Positions 6,692 to 15,425 of a stretch of 29,228 nt of DNA are shown piece after piece. A program made the position numbers and the translations under genes. The notes beneath the pieces were generated by a model, which saw only the letters and a program-made list of their open reading frames with translations, searched no databases and was not told the origin of the DNA. Source of the stretch: Opitutia bacterium UBA7397 (GTDB lineage: Bacteria > Verrucomicrobiota > Verrucomicrobiia > Opitutales > UBA953); the NCBI GenBank assembly GCA_002470605.1, contig DKND01000069.1:34266-63493 (forward strand). The letters are read 5' to 3'. The stretch's first letter is position 1; each line of letters opens with the position of its first letter.

Positions 6692-8728
6692 GTGAAAACT
6701 CTTTTCTCTCGAGTTCTCGGTTCTCGCCATGGAGGGACTTTGCTCCTGGCTTTGACCTACTTAATTTTGGGAACGATTTTACGTTTAGGGCTGCTGGTCG
6801 TTTCAGCTTCCGCGGTCTCCTGGGGCTTTCCGACTTTTGCAGCTTTGATGGTCGGGTTCACCTTTGATGTCATGATGGCCTGGCTCTTGACATTACCTTT
6901 CGGCTTATTGACCGCTTGCTGGCCGTCGTGGGCTTGGACGCGCTCCTGGCTCCGGGCTCCGCTTTATTTGGCTTGGGTGTTCGGCTGTTCCCTTTTTGTT
7001 TTCTGGAAGGTCTCGGAGGTTTTGTTTTGGGAAGAATTTGGGGTCCGATTTAATTTTATCGCGGTTGATTATCTGGTCTATACCCAAGAGGTCGTCAAAA
7101 ATATCAAAGAATCCTACCCGATGCCTGCCATCGTTGCGGGAATCTTATTGGCCGCGGCAATCCTTGTTTTCGCCTGGATCAAGTCAGGATGGTGGAAGCG
7201 ATGGGAGGAGGGCGCCCAGGCGGATATGTCGCCGCGATGGCGCTCCTGGGTCGGGCTTTTGCTGCCTTTGTTCCTTTGCCTGATGCTCGCCTATGCGGTC
7301 GGTCGTCGGGACTTGAAGGCGTCTTCCCATGTCGCGACCTCGATGGGCGAACGTATCACGGCAGGTTTGCGTCATATGGGCGAACCCCAGCCAGGCTGGG
7401 CTAATAACTATGATACGGAATTAGCGAAGAACGGAGAATACTCCTTTTTGGCGGCGTTTTGGGCCAATCAGCTGGAGTGGCATCGCTTTTACCCGTCGCG
7501 TCCGGATGCGGTTGCTGGCTTGCGTCAACAGCTCGTCCGACAGGGTGTTCCCTTGGCAAAGGATGAGCCGAAAGGAATTAAGCGTCATATCGTTGCCTCA
7601 GCTGGAGCAGGTCGCCGGCTCAATGTTATCCAGATCACCGTCGAGAGTTTGAGTGCGGAATACCTGAGCTGCTACGGTCAGACCCCCTATGCGGAGCAGC
7701 ACCTGACACCAGTCTTGGATCGGATTGCCAAGGAGTCCCTTTGGTTCCGCCATTGCTATGCCAGCGGTACGCGTACGGTCCGCGGTATGGAAGCGCTCAC
7801 ACTCGCCATCCCTCCCATTCCTGGGCAATCGGTTTTGCGTCGGGCAAAGTGCGAAGACCTTACGACTTTGGGTTCGGTCCTTGCCGCCCAAGGTTACGAC
7901 AATGCTTTCATTTATGGGGGCGACGGTTTCTTCGATAACATGAATTATTTCTTCGAGAACAACGGCTATCGCATCGTCGATCAGCCGGTAGCCTTGAAGG
8001 CCGGAGAGAAGATGACTTTTGGTAATGCCTGGGGTGCCTGCGATGAGGACGCTTTCAACTGGTCTTTACATGAGGCGGATAAATCCTTTGTCGCTCAGAA
8101 ACCTTTCCATCACTTCGTGATGACGACATCAAACCATCGTCCCTACACTTGGCCGGCCGGAAAGATCGATGCCAAGCTGGTGGGGCGGGAGGGCGGCGTA
8201 GCCTATACCGATTACGCAATCGGGGCCTTTCTTAAGGCGGCCGAAGCCAAGCCTTGGTTCAAGGATACGGTCTTCATTATCGTGGCCGACCATTGTGCCT
8301 CCGTCGCGGGCAAGCGTGAGCTGGAAATCAGGAAATATGAAATCCCCCTCTTTATCTGGGCTCCGGGGCTGGTGGCTGCCCGCCCTGAGGATAAAATGAT
8401 GAGCCAAGTCGATCTGGCCCCGACGGTGCTGGGCTTGCTGCGCACATCCTATGACGCCCGCTTTGTCGGTTCGGACGTCTTTAGTCCGACTTATCAGCCG
8501 CGTGCTTTTATCAGTAATTACCAAAAAGTAGCCGTGCTGCGAGAAGACGGATTGTTGACCGTGCTCAAACCCGTGAGGCAGGTGGCCCAGTATCAGGCTG
8601 ACCTCGCTACGGGTACTTTAGTCCCCTTGAAGGAGCTCCGTCCGGATGCCGTGGACGAAGCTATTTTCTATTATCAAGGCACCGATGAACTCTTTAACCA
8701 AGGTGGACTCGCCAACCCAAGTCGCTGA
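6692..8728 (+). CDS. LTA synthase / sulfatase-superfamily membrane transferase
   Basis: This 678-residue protein has about five membrane helices (near 16-39, 46-70, 88-107, 145-163 and 186-203) followed by a large extracytoplasmic alkaline-phosphatase-fold domain. It aligns with LtaS/OpgB-type enzymes: metal-binding Glu318 in QITVESLSAEYL, a probable threonine nucleophile Thr362 in GTRTVRGME, substrate His482 in TTSNHRP, and the metal pair Asp533-His534 in IIVADHCAS. Such enzymes move phosphoglycerol (or phosphoethanolamine in relatives) from a phospholipid onto glycans or lipids outside the membrane. In a Gram-negative the likely target is a periplasmic or outer-membrane glycan, not true teichoic acid; this is inference. 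The start is GTG at 6692, since the next in-frame ATG (residue 53) would delete the first helix. Its 3' end overlaps a PAP2 gene. Confidence 0.88.
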   Translation: MKTLFSRVLGSRHGGTLLLALTYLILGTILRLGLLVVSASAVSWGFPTFAALMVGFTFDVMMAWLLTLPFGLLTACWPSWAWTRSWLRAPLYLAWVFGCSLFVFWKVSEVLFWEEFGVRFNFIAVDYLVYTQEVVKNIKESYPMPAIVAGILLAAAILVFAWIKSGWWKRWEEGAQADMSPRWRSWVGLLLPLFLCLMLAYAVGRRDLKASSHVATSMGERITAGLRHMGEPQPGWANNYDTELAKNGEYSFLAAFWANQLEWHRFYPSRPDAVAGLRQQLVRQGVPLAKDEPKGIKRHIVASAGAGRRLNVIQITVESLSAEYLSCYGQTPYAEQHLTPVLDRIAKESLWFRHCYASGTRTVRGMEALTLAIPPIPGQSVLRRAKCEDLTTLGSVLAAQGYDNAFIYGGDGFFDNMNYFFENNGYRIVDQPVALKAGEKMTFGNAWGACDEDAFNWSLHEADKSFVAQKPFHHFVMTTSNHRPYTWPAGKIDAKLVGREGGVAYTDYAIGAFLKAAEAKPWFKDTVFIIVADHCASVAGKRELEIRKYEIPLFIWAPGLVAARPEDKMMSQVDLAPTVLGLLRTSYDARFVGSDVFSPTYQPRAFISNYQKVAVLREDGLLTVLKPVRQVAQYQADLATGTLVPLKELRPDAVDEAIFYYQGTDELFNQGGLANPSR

Positions 8729-9413
8729 TCGTCCGGGCGTCTTCTGGCCGTGCGCCACCTTGGTCGCCTTGGTCGCGTTCTTTGGTTTTCACGGTACGGG
8801 CGGTGAGTCGGTCGATCTTTGGTTTCAGGCTATTTTTTGGAACGGATCGGCTTGGTTGATTCCGAAGGATTCAGGTTTTTTTCATGCCCTTGCCTATAAC
8901 GGTCCCAAGGTTCTGATTATTATTTGGGCAGTATTTCTGGTGTTGGCGGCGGCTTTACCGGCGTATTTCCCTGCATGGTTGGGGCGCCGTCGCGCGTTAT
9001 ACTTATTAGCCTGTATGGCAATCGTTCCGGTGGTCTGTACGCAGTTGCGGTCGATCACGCACATGGCGACCCCGAGTGATCTGGCCATGTATGGCGTGCC
9101 GTCGGGCTTCCCTCATCTGTTGCTTTTTGATGCCAAGCCTCCCGGATACCCCAGCCACGCTTTCCCTGCAGGACATGCCAGTGGCGGCTTTGCTTTGCTT
9201 TCGATTTATTTTGCCTGGGCAGAATTTCGCCCGCGTCGCCTGGGGCTCGCCCTGATGGGCGCCTTTGGCGGGTGGATGGGGTTTTATCAGATAGCTCGGG
9301 GTGAGCATTTCATTTCCCACACCCTTGTCACCGCCGCGATCGCTTGGGTGATCTGTGTGGGCTTAGCTCGAATGATCAGGCCCGCTTCGTCGCTTAGTTG
9401 TTCTGCCAGTTGA
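8685..9413 (+). CDS. PAP2 superfamily membrane phosphatase
   Basis: A 242-residue multi-helix protein with PAP2 motifs: PAGHASGGFALL at 161-172 (the PSGH equivalent, catalytic His164) and RGEHFISH at 205-212 (Arg205, His212). The first motif is degenerate (LRSITHMATPSDL at 121-133), and the Asp that often follows the last His is missing. This resembles the PAP2 subgroup related to lipid A or undecaprenyl-pyrophosphate phosphatases of the outer leaflet. The frame reaches a TG-type upstream start at 8646, but the ATG at 8685 (AAGG nearby) is preferred. Even so it overlaps the LTA-synthase-like gene by 44 bases, so the two are surely co-expressed. A functional pair is likely: one transfers a head group, the other recycles or trims the lipid by-product. 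The last 20 bases overlap the convergent pseudopilin gene. Confidence 0.82.
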   Translation: MNSLTKVDSPTQVADRPGVFWPCATLVALVAFFGFHGTGGESVDLWFQAIFWNGSAWLIPKDSGFFHALAYNGPKVLIIIWAVFLVLAAALPAYFPAWLGRRRALYLLACMAIVPVVCTQLRSITHMATPSDLAMYGVPSGFPHLLLFDAKPPGYPSHAFPAGHASGGFALLSIYFAWAEFRPRRLGLALMGAFGGWMGFYQIARGEHFISHTLVTAAIAWVICVGLARMIRPASSLSCSAS

Positions 9414-10158
9414 CGATATTATCGGCACGGTAAGGGCCCGTGGGAGAAGGTTGGTCAAAGTAAGTGGCAGGGATCATGCCGCATTTCTCCATGGTGCTTC
9501 CAGCGACGGCGCTCGGATCCCAGTATTCTTCGAGGGCGGGTGCAGAGCCCGTAGGTTCGGCAAAGTTTCCACCGCAGCTCACCAGCAGGAAGTTGGAAGA
9601 TTTCCAGTTGGCGTAAGGGGCGTTTAGTTTCCCGGTAGCCGGGTCGGTGATCGAACTGCCTCCGTTAAGGATCCGATAGCGATAATCATAGGGATTATCC
9701 CAGGGATCGCGGAATTCGAGTCTCGCAGCCAAGTCGCTGAACTTGGTGTCATCGTTCGAAGGCACGTCGCCCGAGGTCAGGAATGGCTTCTGCTTTCGGT
9801 TTCCGCTCCCGGGTAATGAATTATCATTGTAATTCAGTAAAAGGAGAGATGAACCGCCGGCGTTAATGGGCGAACTTTTCAGGACTTTTCTTCCCATGAT
9901 TTGATTGTAAAAATCAATCCGGTAGTCGTCCGCCGTGCCGCTCTGCGCGCAGGGGTAGTCGCCGTAGTTCTTTTTGAAATTCTCGGCGGCCATGAGCATG
10001 GCCTGCATCTCGCCTTTCGCCTTCGCCTTGGTGCGGGCAGTGCTGGCGGCCTTGAACAGTCCGAAGGTCGCCCCGGCCAGGATGCCGATGATTGCGATGA
10101 CCATCAGGAGTTCGATGAGCGTAAAGCCCCGCCGAAATTTAAAGCGCGTTTTTTTCAT
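9394..10158 (-). CDS. GspG-like type II secretion / type IV pseudopilin
   Basis: A 254-residue protein with a class III prepilin leader: a short basic MKKTRFKFRRG, then FTLIELLMVIAIIGILAG, with cleavage predicted between Gly11 and Phe12 and Glu5 of the mature protein present. The globular part contains FRDPWDNPYDYRYR, the DPWGNPY-type motif typical of GspG major pseudopilins. The exported domain is longer than classical GspG (about 140 residues) and has two to three cysteines. The frame is open far upstream (to 10440), but that stretch is the dUTPase gene read out of frame; the ATG at 10158 starts exactly at the prepilin leader, five bases after the dUTPase stop. No other secretion genes are nearby. 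It overlaps the convergent PAP2 gene by 20 bases at its 3' end. Confidence 0.88.
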   Translation of the reverse strand: MKKTRFKFRRGFTLIELLMVIAIIGILAGATFGLFKAASTARTKAKAKGEMQAMLMAAENFKKNYGDYPCAQSGTADDYRIDFYNQIMGRKVLKSSPINAGGSSLLLLNYNDNSLPGSGNRKQKPFLTSGDVPSNDDTKFSDLAARLEFRDPWDNPYDYRYRILNGGSSITDPATGKLNAPYANWKSSNFLLVSCGGNFAEPTGSAPALEEYWDPSAVAGSTMEKCGMIPATYFDQPSPTGPYRADNIVNWQNN

Positions 10159-10163
10159 GGTAC

Positions 10164-10538
10164 TCAAATGTGACGTGAATCGTTCTCGTCCTTCTTTACG
10201 TAGCCGGAGTCTTGGCGCTGGTGATTCACGGCGTTCTTTTTGAGATAGGCTTGGTAGACGTCTTCGGCCGACATTCCCAAGACCTGGGCGATGGAAATCA
10301 GGAAGTGGAAGAGGTCGATGACTTCGACGCGCGCATTCTGTTCGTCGAACTTCTGGTATTTGGCCCACCACTTCCAGGGTACGGAATCGGTCAGCTCCGC
10401 CATTTCCTGCTGCATCGCGCGGAGGTAGTTGAGTACCCATTTGATTTTTTCTTCCTCAGTCATGCCGGCGGTTTCGACGCCGATGCGCTGGTTGAGCGCT
10501 TTCTGCATTTGGAAGATTTCTTCGAGTTTGTCGGCCAT
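10164..10538 (-). CDS. All-alpha NTP pyrophosphatase, dimeric dUTPase-like
   Basis: A 124-residue helical protein matching the all-alpha NTP-PPase fold (dUTPase_2/MazG superfamily). It has EMAEL at 45-49 (first acidic metal motif), VPWKWWAK at 53-60, VEVIDLFHFLI at 71-81 (the ExxD motif with Glu72 and Asp75) and a terminal NHQRQDSGY at 105-113 that supplies substrate contacts. These enzymes hydrolyse dUTP or related non-canonical nucleotides to the monophosphate. A GAGG lies five to eight bases before the ATG at 10538. The gene is divergent from the U32 protein across about 120 bases and leads a two-gene unit with the pseudopilin five bases downstream, an odd functional mix. Specificity between dUTP and other NTPs cannot be settled from sequence alone. 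Confidence 0.8.
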   Translation of the reverse strand: MADKLEEIFQMQKALNQRIGVETAGMTEEEKIKWVLNYLRAMQQEMAELTDSVPWKWWAKYQKFDEQNARVEVIDLFHFLISIAQVLGMSAEDVYQAYLKKNAVNHQRQDSGYVKKDENDSRHI

Positions 10539-10660
10539 GCCCTCATCAAACTATCTGGGAAGGGGGGAGCAACAAAGGAAGCAAAGTTAGGCCTGTCTAA
10601 GTCTGATTGCTTGATTTGTCCGAATTGTTCTTTGCAGGGCGGGTAGGTCTGTGCCTTGCT

Positions 10661-13201
10661 ATGGGCGTGTCTCCTCCTGGCCTAACCCATCCTAAGCTCA
10701 AACCCGAGGTCCTAGCCCCGGCTGGCGAGTGGAATTGTGCCCGGGCTGCCGTCGAGAACGGCGCGGACGCCATTTTCTTTGGGGTTGGTCGCTTTAACGC
10801 ACGCGTTCGGGCCAAGAACTTCGAGGAAGCTGATTTGCCCGAGCTCATGGCTTACCTTCATTCGCGGGGGGTGAAGGGGTATGTGACTTTTAATACACTT
10901 ATCTTTCCCGATGAATTGGCGGAGGCCGCCCGAACGCTCCGCTCGATTGTCGCCGCCGGGGTCGACGCCGCCATCGTGCAGGACCCGGGGATCTGTCGTC
11001 TGATCCGCCGGATTTCGCCTGACTTCCCCATCCACGCTTCGACGCAGATGACGGTGACAAGTGCGGCGGGCGTCGATTATGCCCGTGACTTGGGCGCCTC
11101 GCTTGCCGTGCTCGGTCGCGAAGTTTCCATTCCCGAGATGCAGAAGTTGCAGACGGAGCAAGCCCGGGGCGGCTCACCGTTGGATCTCGAAGTTTTTGTC
11201 CATGGGGCTCTTTGCGTGGCCTATTCCGGACAATGCCTAACCAGCGAATCTCTCGGAGGTCGCTCTGCGAATCGCGGTGAATGCGCCCAAGCCTGTCGGC
11301 TACCTTATGAATTAATCGTGGACGGGGTTCTGCAACCGTTGGGTGATAAGGCCTACCTGCTTTCACCGCAAGATCTGGCCGGTATCGAAGTCGTACCTGA
11401 TCTGATCCGCGCCGGCATCCGTTCGCTGAAGATCGAAGGACGTCTCAAATCGCCGGAGTATGTGGCAGCGATTACCAAGGCCTATCGACGGGCCGTCGAT
11501 GCCGCTTGGGATGCTTTTGAGCGGGGCGCCGATGCCGATCAGGCGGCGCAAAAGGTACGACAGGAAGAGGACTACGCCATGCAGATGACTTTCTCACGCG
11601 GTCTCCATACGGGATGGCTTCGCGGCATCGATAACCAACAGCTGGTGCACGCTCGTTTCGGCAAGAAACGCGGTGCTTTCCTCGGTACGGTGATCGATGT
11701 GGCTCCTCCGGGCGTGACGCTTAAATTAGAAGGCGCCTTGAAGCCTGGGGACGGCGTCGTGTTTGACCAAGGTAAGCCGGCCGAGCGTGAAGAGGGCGGA
11801 TTCGTGCACGGAATCGAACCTGCCCGCGGCGGTCTCACCTACGTCCGCTTTGATCGGGCGGGTGCGATGGATTGGGCCCGCGTGCTTCCGGGGGCGATGC
11901 TTTGGAAGACTAAGGATCAAGACCTGGACAAGCAGCTGCATGCTTCATGGGATCGAGAGAAGGCAAATTACCGGCGGACGATAGACATCCGCGTCATCGG
12001 GCGCGCTGCGCAGCCTTTGCGCGTCGAATTCAGCGACACCGAAGGCCATGTGGTAACGGCCGAATCGTCGATGCCCTGTGCGATCGCGGAGAAGCGGCCG
12101 ATGGACGTCGACTCTTTGCGCGAGCAATTGGGGCGCTTGGGCGATACTTCCTTTGAGCTTGGGGCGCTCGAGGCCGATCTGGAGGGCGCCTTGATTGTCC
12201 CAATGAGTGAGCTTAATCGCCTTCGCCGCGATCTTTCCGACCGCATCATGGCCTTGCGTCGGCAGCCCCGCCGCTGGGCTCTTCTGCCTTACGAAGAATC
12301 TTCAACCAAGGTAGTGGCGACGGCTGAAGCCACGACCAATAAAGCGCCGGAGATCGTGGTGGTAATCCGTGAGCCAGAACAATTGGAGCCCGCCTTGGCT
12401 TGGGGTGCCCGGGTGATTTATGCCGAATTTGAAGATCCTAAGAAATTTCGTACCGCCGTTGCTCGCGTGCGGGCCTTCGAACAAGAAACAGGGCAGAAGG
12501 TAGAATTCTGGGTGATGGGTCCGCGCGTACACAAGCAAGGTGAAGATCGTCTGAGCGAAATCATGCTCTCTTCGCAGGCGGATGGTTACCTCGTGCGTAA
12601 TCACGATAATTTACGCGCCTTCGCGGGTCAGCGTCGTCGTGGAGATTTTTCACTTAATGTCGCCAATGGACTTACGGCGGAATGGCTGATGCAGAATTAT
12701 GGTTTAGAGGGATTGACGGCCTCTTATGATCTAGACGCCAATCAGGTAGCGGCCTTGATGCAGTCAGCCCCGCCGGCTTGGTTTGAAGTCACCATTCACC
12801 AGCATATGCCCATGTTCCATATGGAGCATTGTGTTTTCTGCGCGTTCCTTTCCAAGGGGAAGGATTACCGCGATTGCGGAAGGCCTTGCGAGAAACACCG
12901 TGTCAAATTGCGCGACCGCGTCGGTGCCGAACATATCCTTAAGGCCGACGCCGGCTGCCGGAATACGCTTTTTAATTCCCGCGCCCAGACTGGGGCGGAA
13001 TACGTCAATCAGCTCCTGGCCCTCGGCGTCCGCCGTTTCCGCGTCGAATTCGTCGACGAAGATGCCGTTACGGTCACAAGCACTTTAGAAAAGTATCAGG
13101 CGCTGTTGAAAGGTGAGCTCGATGGCGCCGCGCTTTGGAACGATCTCAAGGTCCTTAACCAGCTCGGCGTCACGCGCGGTACGATGCGCGTCCGGATCTA
13201 A
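10661..13201 (+). CDS. U32 family protein, RlhA/YdcP-like, with extra C-terminal cysteine-rich half
   Basis: This 846-residue protein begins with a U32 TIM-barrel-like domain (LAPAGEWNCARAAVENGADA at 18-37; HASTQM at 125-130). Its conserved cysteine set is Cys185, Cys192, Cys208 and Cys212 (HGALCVAYSGQC, NRGECAQACRLPY), expected to bind an iron-sulfur cluster. A DUF3656-like middle follows around residues 420-545. E. coli RlhA, which makes 5-hydroxycytidine in 23S rRNA, is about 650 residues. Here nearly 200 more residues follow, resembling a second U32-like unit with its own cysteines 724, 727, 739, 743 and 766. The ATG at 10661 is chosen because it leads into the family N-terminus; an upstream TTG at 10607 looks unlikely. 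RNA hydroxylation is the best guess; the older protease label is not supported by visible catalytic residues. It shares its stop bases with recD2. Confidence 0.87.
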   Translation: MGVSPPGLTHPKLKPEVLAPAGEWNCARAAVENGADAIFFGVGRFNARVRAKNFEEADLPELMAYLHSRGVKGYVTFNTLIFPDELAEAARTLRSIVAAGVDAAIVQDPGICRLIRRISPDFPIHASTQMTVTSAAGVDYARDLGASLAVLGREVSIPEMQKLQTEQARGGSPLDLEVFVHGALCVAYSGQCLTSESLGGRSANRGECAQACRLPYELIVDGVLQPLGDKAYLLSPQDLAGIEVVPDLIRAGIRSLKIEGRLKSPEYVAAITKAYRRAVDAAWDAFERGADADQAAQKVRQEEDYAMQMTFSRGLHTGWLRGIDNQQLVHARFGKKRGAFLGTVIDVAPPGVTLKLEGALKPGDGVVFDQGKPAEREEGGFVHGIEPARGGLTYVRFDRAGAMDWARVLPGAMLWKTKDQDLDKQLHASWDREKANYRRTIDIRVIGRAAQPLRVEFSDTEGHVVTAESSMPCAIAEKRPMDVDSLREQLGRLGDTSFELGALEADLEGALIVPMSELNRLRRDLSDRIMALRRQPRRWALLPYEESSTKVVATAEATTNKAPEIVVVIREPEQLEPALAWGARVIYAEFEDPKKFRTAVARVRAFEQETGQKVEFWVMGPRVHKQGEDRLSEIMLSSQADGYLVRNHDNLRAFAGQRRRGDFSLNVANGLTAEWLMQNYGLEGLTASYDLDANQVAALMQSAPPAWFEVTIHQHMPMFHMEHCVFCAFLSKGKDYRDCGRPCEKHRVKLRDRVGAEHILKADAGCRNTLFNSRAQTGAEYVNQLLALGVRRFRVEFVDEDAVTVTSTLEKYQALLKGELDGAALWNDLKVLNQLGVTRGTMRVRI

Positions 13202-15384
13202 AGGTTATCTTTTAAACGCGGAAGCAAGCCCGTGATGCGACGGGAGTCAGAGGCGTTACGAACCGCCATCGCGTACGCCGTGGGGTCGCCCACGAGGATA
13301 ACTTGTTTGCGCCCTCGGGTCACCGCGGTATAAATCAGATTACGGGCCAGCATGATGCTATGTTGGCGGAGTAGCGGCACGACCACGGCTGGAAATTCCG
13401 AACCTTGGGATTTATGGATGCTCACCGCGTAGGCCAGTTGGAGGTCGGATTGTTCGCCGCGTTCCAGTTCGACGCGGGTGCCGTCGAAATCGACCAGCAG
13501 GGTGCCTTCTTCATTTTGGCCAAGGACGACGCCGAAATCGCCGTTATAGACTAACTTATCATAATTATTGCGGGTCTGGATTACCTTGTCGCCCGGCGAG
13601 ATGCGTCCGGGTTTGGCGTCCGGACCCCGGAGGCGCACTTGCAAGGCTTGGTTATAGGCCTGGATGCCACCGGTACCCTTATGCATCGGGGCTAAGACTT
13701 GGATGTCGCGTAACGGGTCAAGGCGAAGTGCCTTGGGTAGGATATCGCAGCAAATCCGGGTGACCATCGCCACGCAGGCTTCGGGGTCTTCCGCTTTGAC
13801 GAAATGAATATCTTCCGAGAAATCTAATTTCGTCGGATCTTCCACCGGCGTGGGCGGAGTCGTGTCCGCGTGCAAGATGCCGTGGGCCACGGTCACGATG
13901 CCGCTTCGTGCGCCTTGGCGGAAGACGGTATCGAGTCGGGTGACGGCGGCGGTGCCGGATTCGATGAGGTCGCCTAAGACATTGCCGGCTCCGACCGAAG
14001 GGAGCTGATTGACGTCGCCGACGAGTAGGAGATGGGCGGTGGATGGCACGGCCCGCAAGAGGGCGGCGGCAAGTTTGGTATCAAGCATGCTAGATTCGTC
14101 GACGATGACGAAATCTGCGGCCAGAGGGTTATCCGCATTGGAGGTGAAACCGCCGGCGGCATGATCGAATTTAAGAAGCCGATGAATGGTGGCGGCCGGC
14201 ACGCCTGTCGCTTCGGACATGCGTTTGGCGGCGCGTCCCGTAGGAGCACCGAGCATTATGCGGGTGCGCTTAGCGGAAAGAATGTCGCACAGTGCTTTCA
14301 GGATCGTAGTTTTACCCGTTCCAGGGCCGCCCGTGAGCACGGAGACTTTGTTTTTAAGCGCCATCAACACGCCTGAAGCTTGGGCTTCCGAGAAGGCAAA
14401 CCCGGCCCGGGCTTGCGCCCATTCAATGGCTTTTTCGGCTTGGATCGCAGGTAAACCGCTGTCGCCGCCGATGATCCGGCGAATCGACACCGCGATGGAT
14501 TTCTCGGCGTTTTCTTGCGGACGCAATTGTACGAGCCGGACGCCGCGATGGTCGAGGATGCCGACGGAGTTATCATCGATCAGCCGACGCATGCGATCTT
14601 GGACGACGGCTCGATCCACTTCGAGTAAGGCGGTTGATTTTTCGAGCAAACCTTCGTCCGGGAAGGCACTGTGACCTTCGCCTTCAAGTTCTTCGAGCGT
14701 GTGTAAGATGCCCGCATCGACGCGTTGCGGCCCGGCGGTGGGCAACCCCAGGTTGCGGGCGATTTTATCCGCGGTCTTGAAGCCGACGCCTTCGACTTCG
14801 CGGCAGACGCGATAGGGCTCGGAGGTCACGACTTTTTTCGCTTCTTCACCGTAAGCCTTGACGATGCGCAGGCAGATGGAATTGGTGACGCCGTAGGTTT
14901 GTAGGAAGACCATGACTTCGCGCAGGGCCTTCTGCTCTTCCCAGGCGGCTTTGATGGATTTGGCGCGCCCAGGGCCGATGCCTTCAACTTCCCGCAGGCG
15001 TCCCGACATGTTCGAAATAATCTCAAAAGTACGCACGCCGAATTTCGCGACGATTTTATCGGCGTAAGTCTTGCCGATGCCTTTGATCAGGCCGCTCCCG
15101 AGGTATTTACGGATGCCATGCACGGAGGAGGGCAAGCGTGAGTTGAACGATTTGACTCGGAGTTGGGGGCCATGCGAAGGGTGTCGCTCCCAGAAGCCCA
15201 CCAGATCGACCGTCTCGCCGCACTGCAGCCCCGTCATGTTGCCGAGGATGATCGTCTTCTCGTTATTTTCCGCCACCAGTTCGGCGATGGTGAAGTGCGT
15301 CTCCTCGTCCAGCCATAGGATGCGCTCGACCACGCCGGAGAGCGCGATTTCTGGACCACGATGAGATTCCCGCGGGGGCGGCAT
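13198..15384 (-). CDS. recD2: RecD2-type ATP-dependent DNA helicase
   Basis: This 728-residue SF1B helicase has the RecD2 order. An N-terminal OB-like segment (about 10-85) is followed by helix-hairpin-helix repeats, including GLIKGIGKTYADKI at 98-111 and GIGPGRAKSI at 135-144. The motor comes next: Walker A TGGPGTGKTT at 351-360, Walker B IVDESSMLD at 427-435, motif III GDVNQLPSVG at 456-465, then FRQ, and late YAVSIHKSQGSEFP and TAVTRGRKQ. RecD2 unwinds DNA 5'-3' without RecBC and acts in repair and recombination. The ATG at 15384 gives the MPPPRE... start. It lies 41 bases after a HAD phosphatase gene on the same strand. The last bases CTAA at 13198-13201 hold the stop codons of both this gene and the convergent U32 gene. 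Confidence 0.93.
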   Translation of the reverse strand: MPPPRESHRGPEIALSGVVERILWLDEETHFTIAELVAENNEKTIILGNMTGLQCGETVDLVGFWERHPSHGPQLRVKSFNSRLPSSVHGIRKYLGSGLIKGIGKTYADKIVAKFGVRTFEIISNMSGRLREVEGIGPGRAKSIKAAWEEQKALREVMVFLQTYGVTNSICLRIVKAYGEEAKKVVTSEPYRVCREVEGVGFKTADKIARNLGLPTAGPQRVDAGILHTLEELEGEGHSAFPDEGLLEKSTALLEVDRAVVQDRMRRLIDDNSVGILDHRGVRLVQLRPQENAEKSIAVSIRRIIGGDSGLPAIQAEKAIEWAQARAGFAFSEAQASGVLMALKNKVSVLTGGPGTGKTTILKALCDILSAKRTRIMLGAPTGRAAKRMSEATGVPAATIHRLLKFDHAAGGFTSNADNPLAADFVIVDESSMLDTKLAAALLRAVPSTAHLLLVGDVNQLPSVGAGNVLGDLIESGTAAVTRLDTVFRQGARSGIVTVAHGILHADTTPPTPVEDPTKLDFSEDIHFVKAEDPEACVAMVTRICCDILPKALRLDPLRDIQVLAPMHKGTGGIQAYNQALQVRLRGPDAKPGRISPGDKVIQTRNNYDKLVYNGDFGVVLGQNEEGTLLVDFDGTRVELERGEQSDLQLAYAVSIHKSQGSEFPAVVVPLLRQHSIMLARNLIYTAVTRGRKQVILVGDPTAYAMAVRNASDSRRITGLLPRLKDNL

Positions 15385-15425
15385 GGTTCAGCCAATCACT
15401 CCGGCACCTTTGGGGCGAAACAAAA

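Noticed and set aside
10159..10440. N-terminal extension of the pseudopilin up to 10440
   Set aside because: This stretch is the dUTPase-like gene read out of frame. The prepilin leader begins cleanly at the ATG at 10158.
10661..13201. Collagenase-type protease annotation for the U32 protein
   Set aside because: The conserved residues are iron-sulfur cysteines shared with RNA hydroxylation enzymes; no protease catalytic set is visible.
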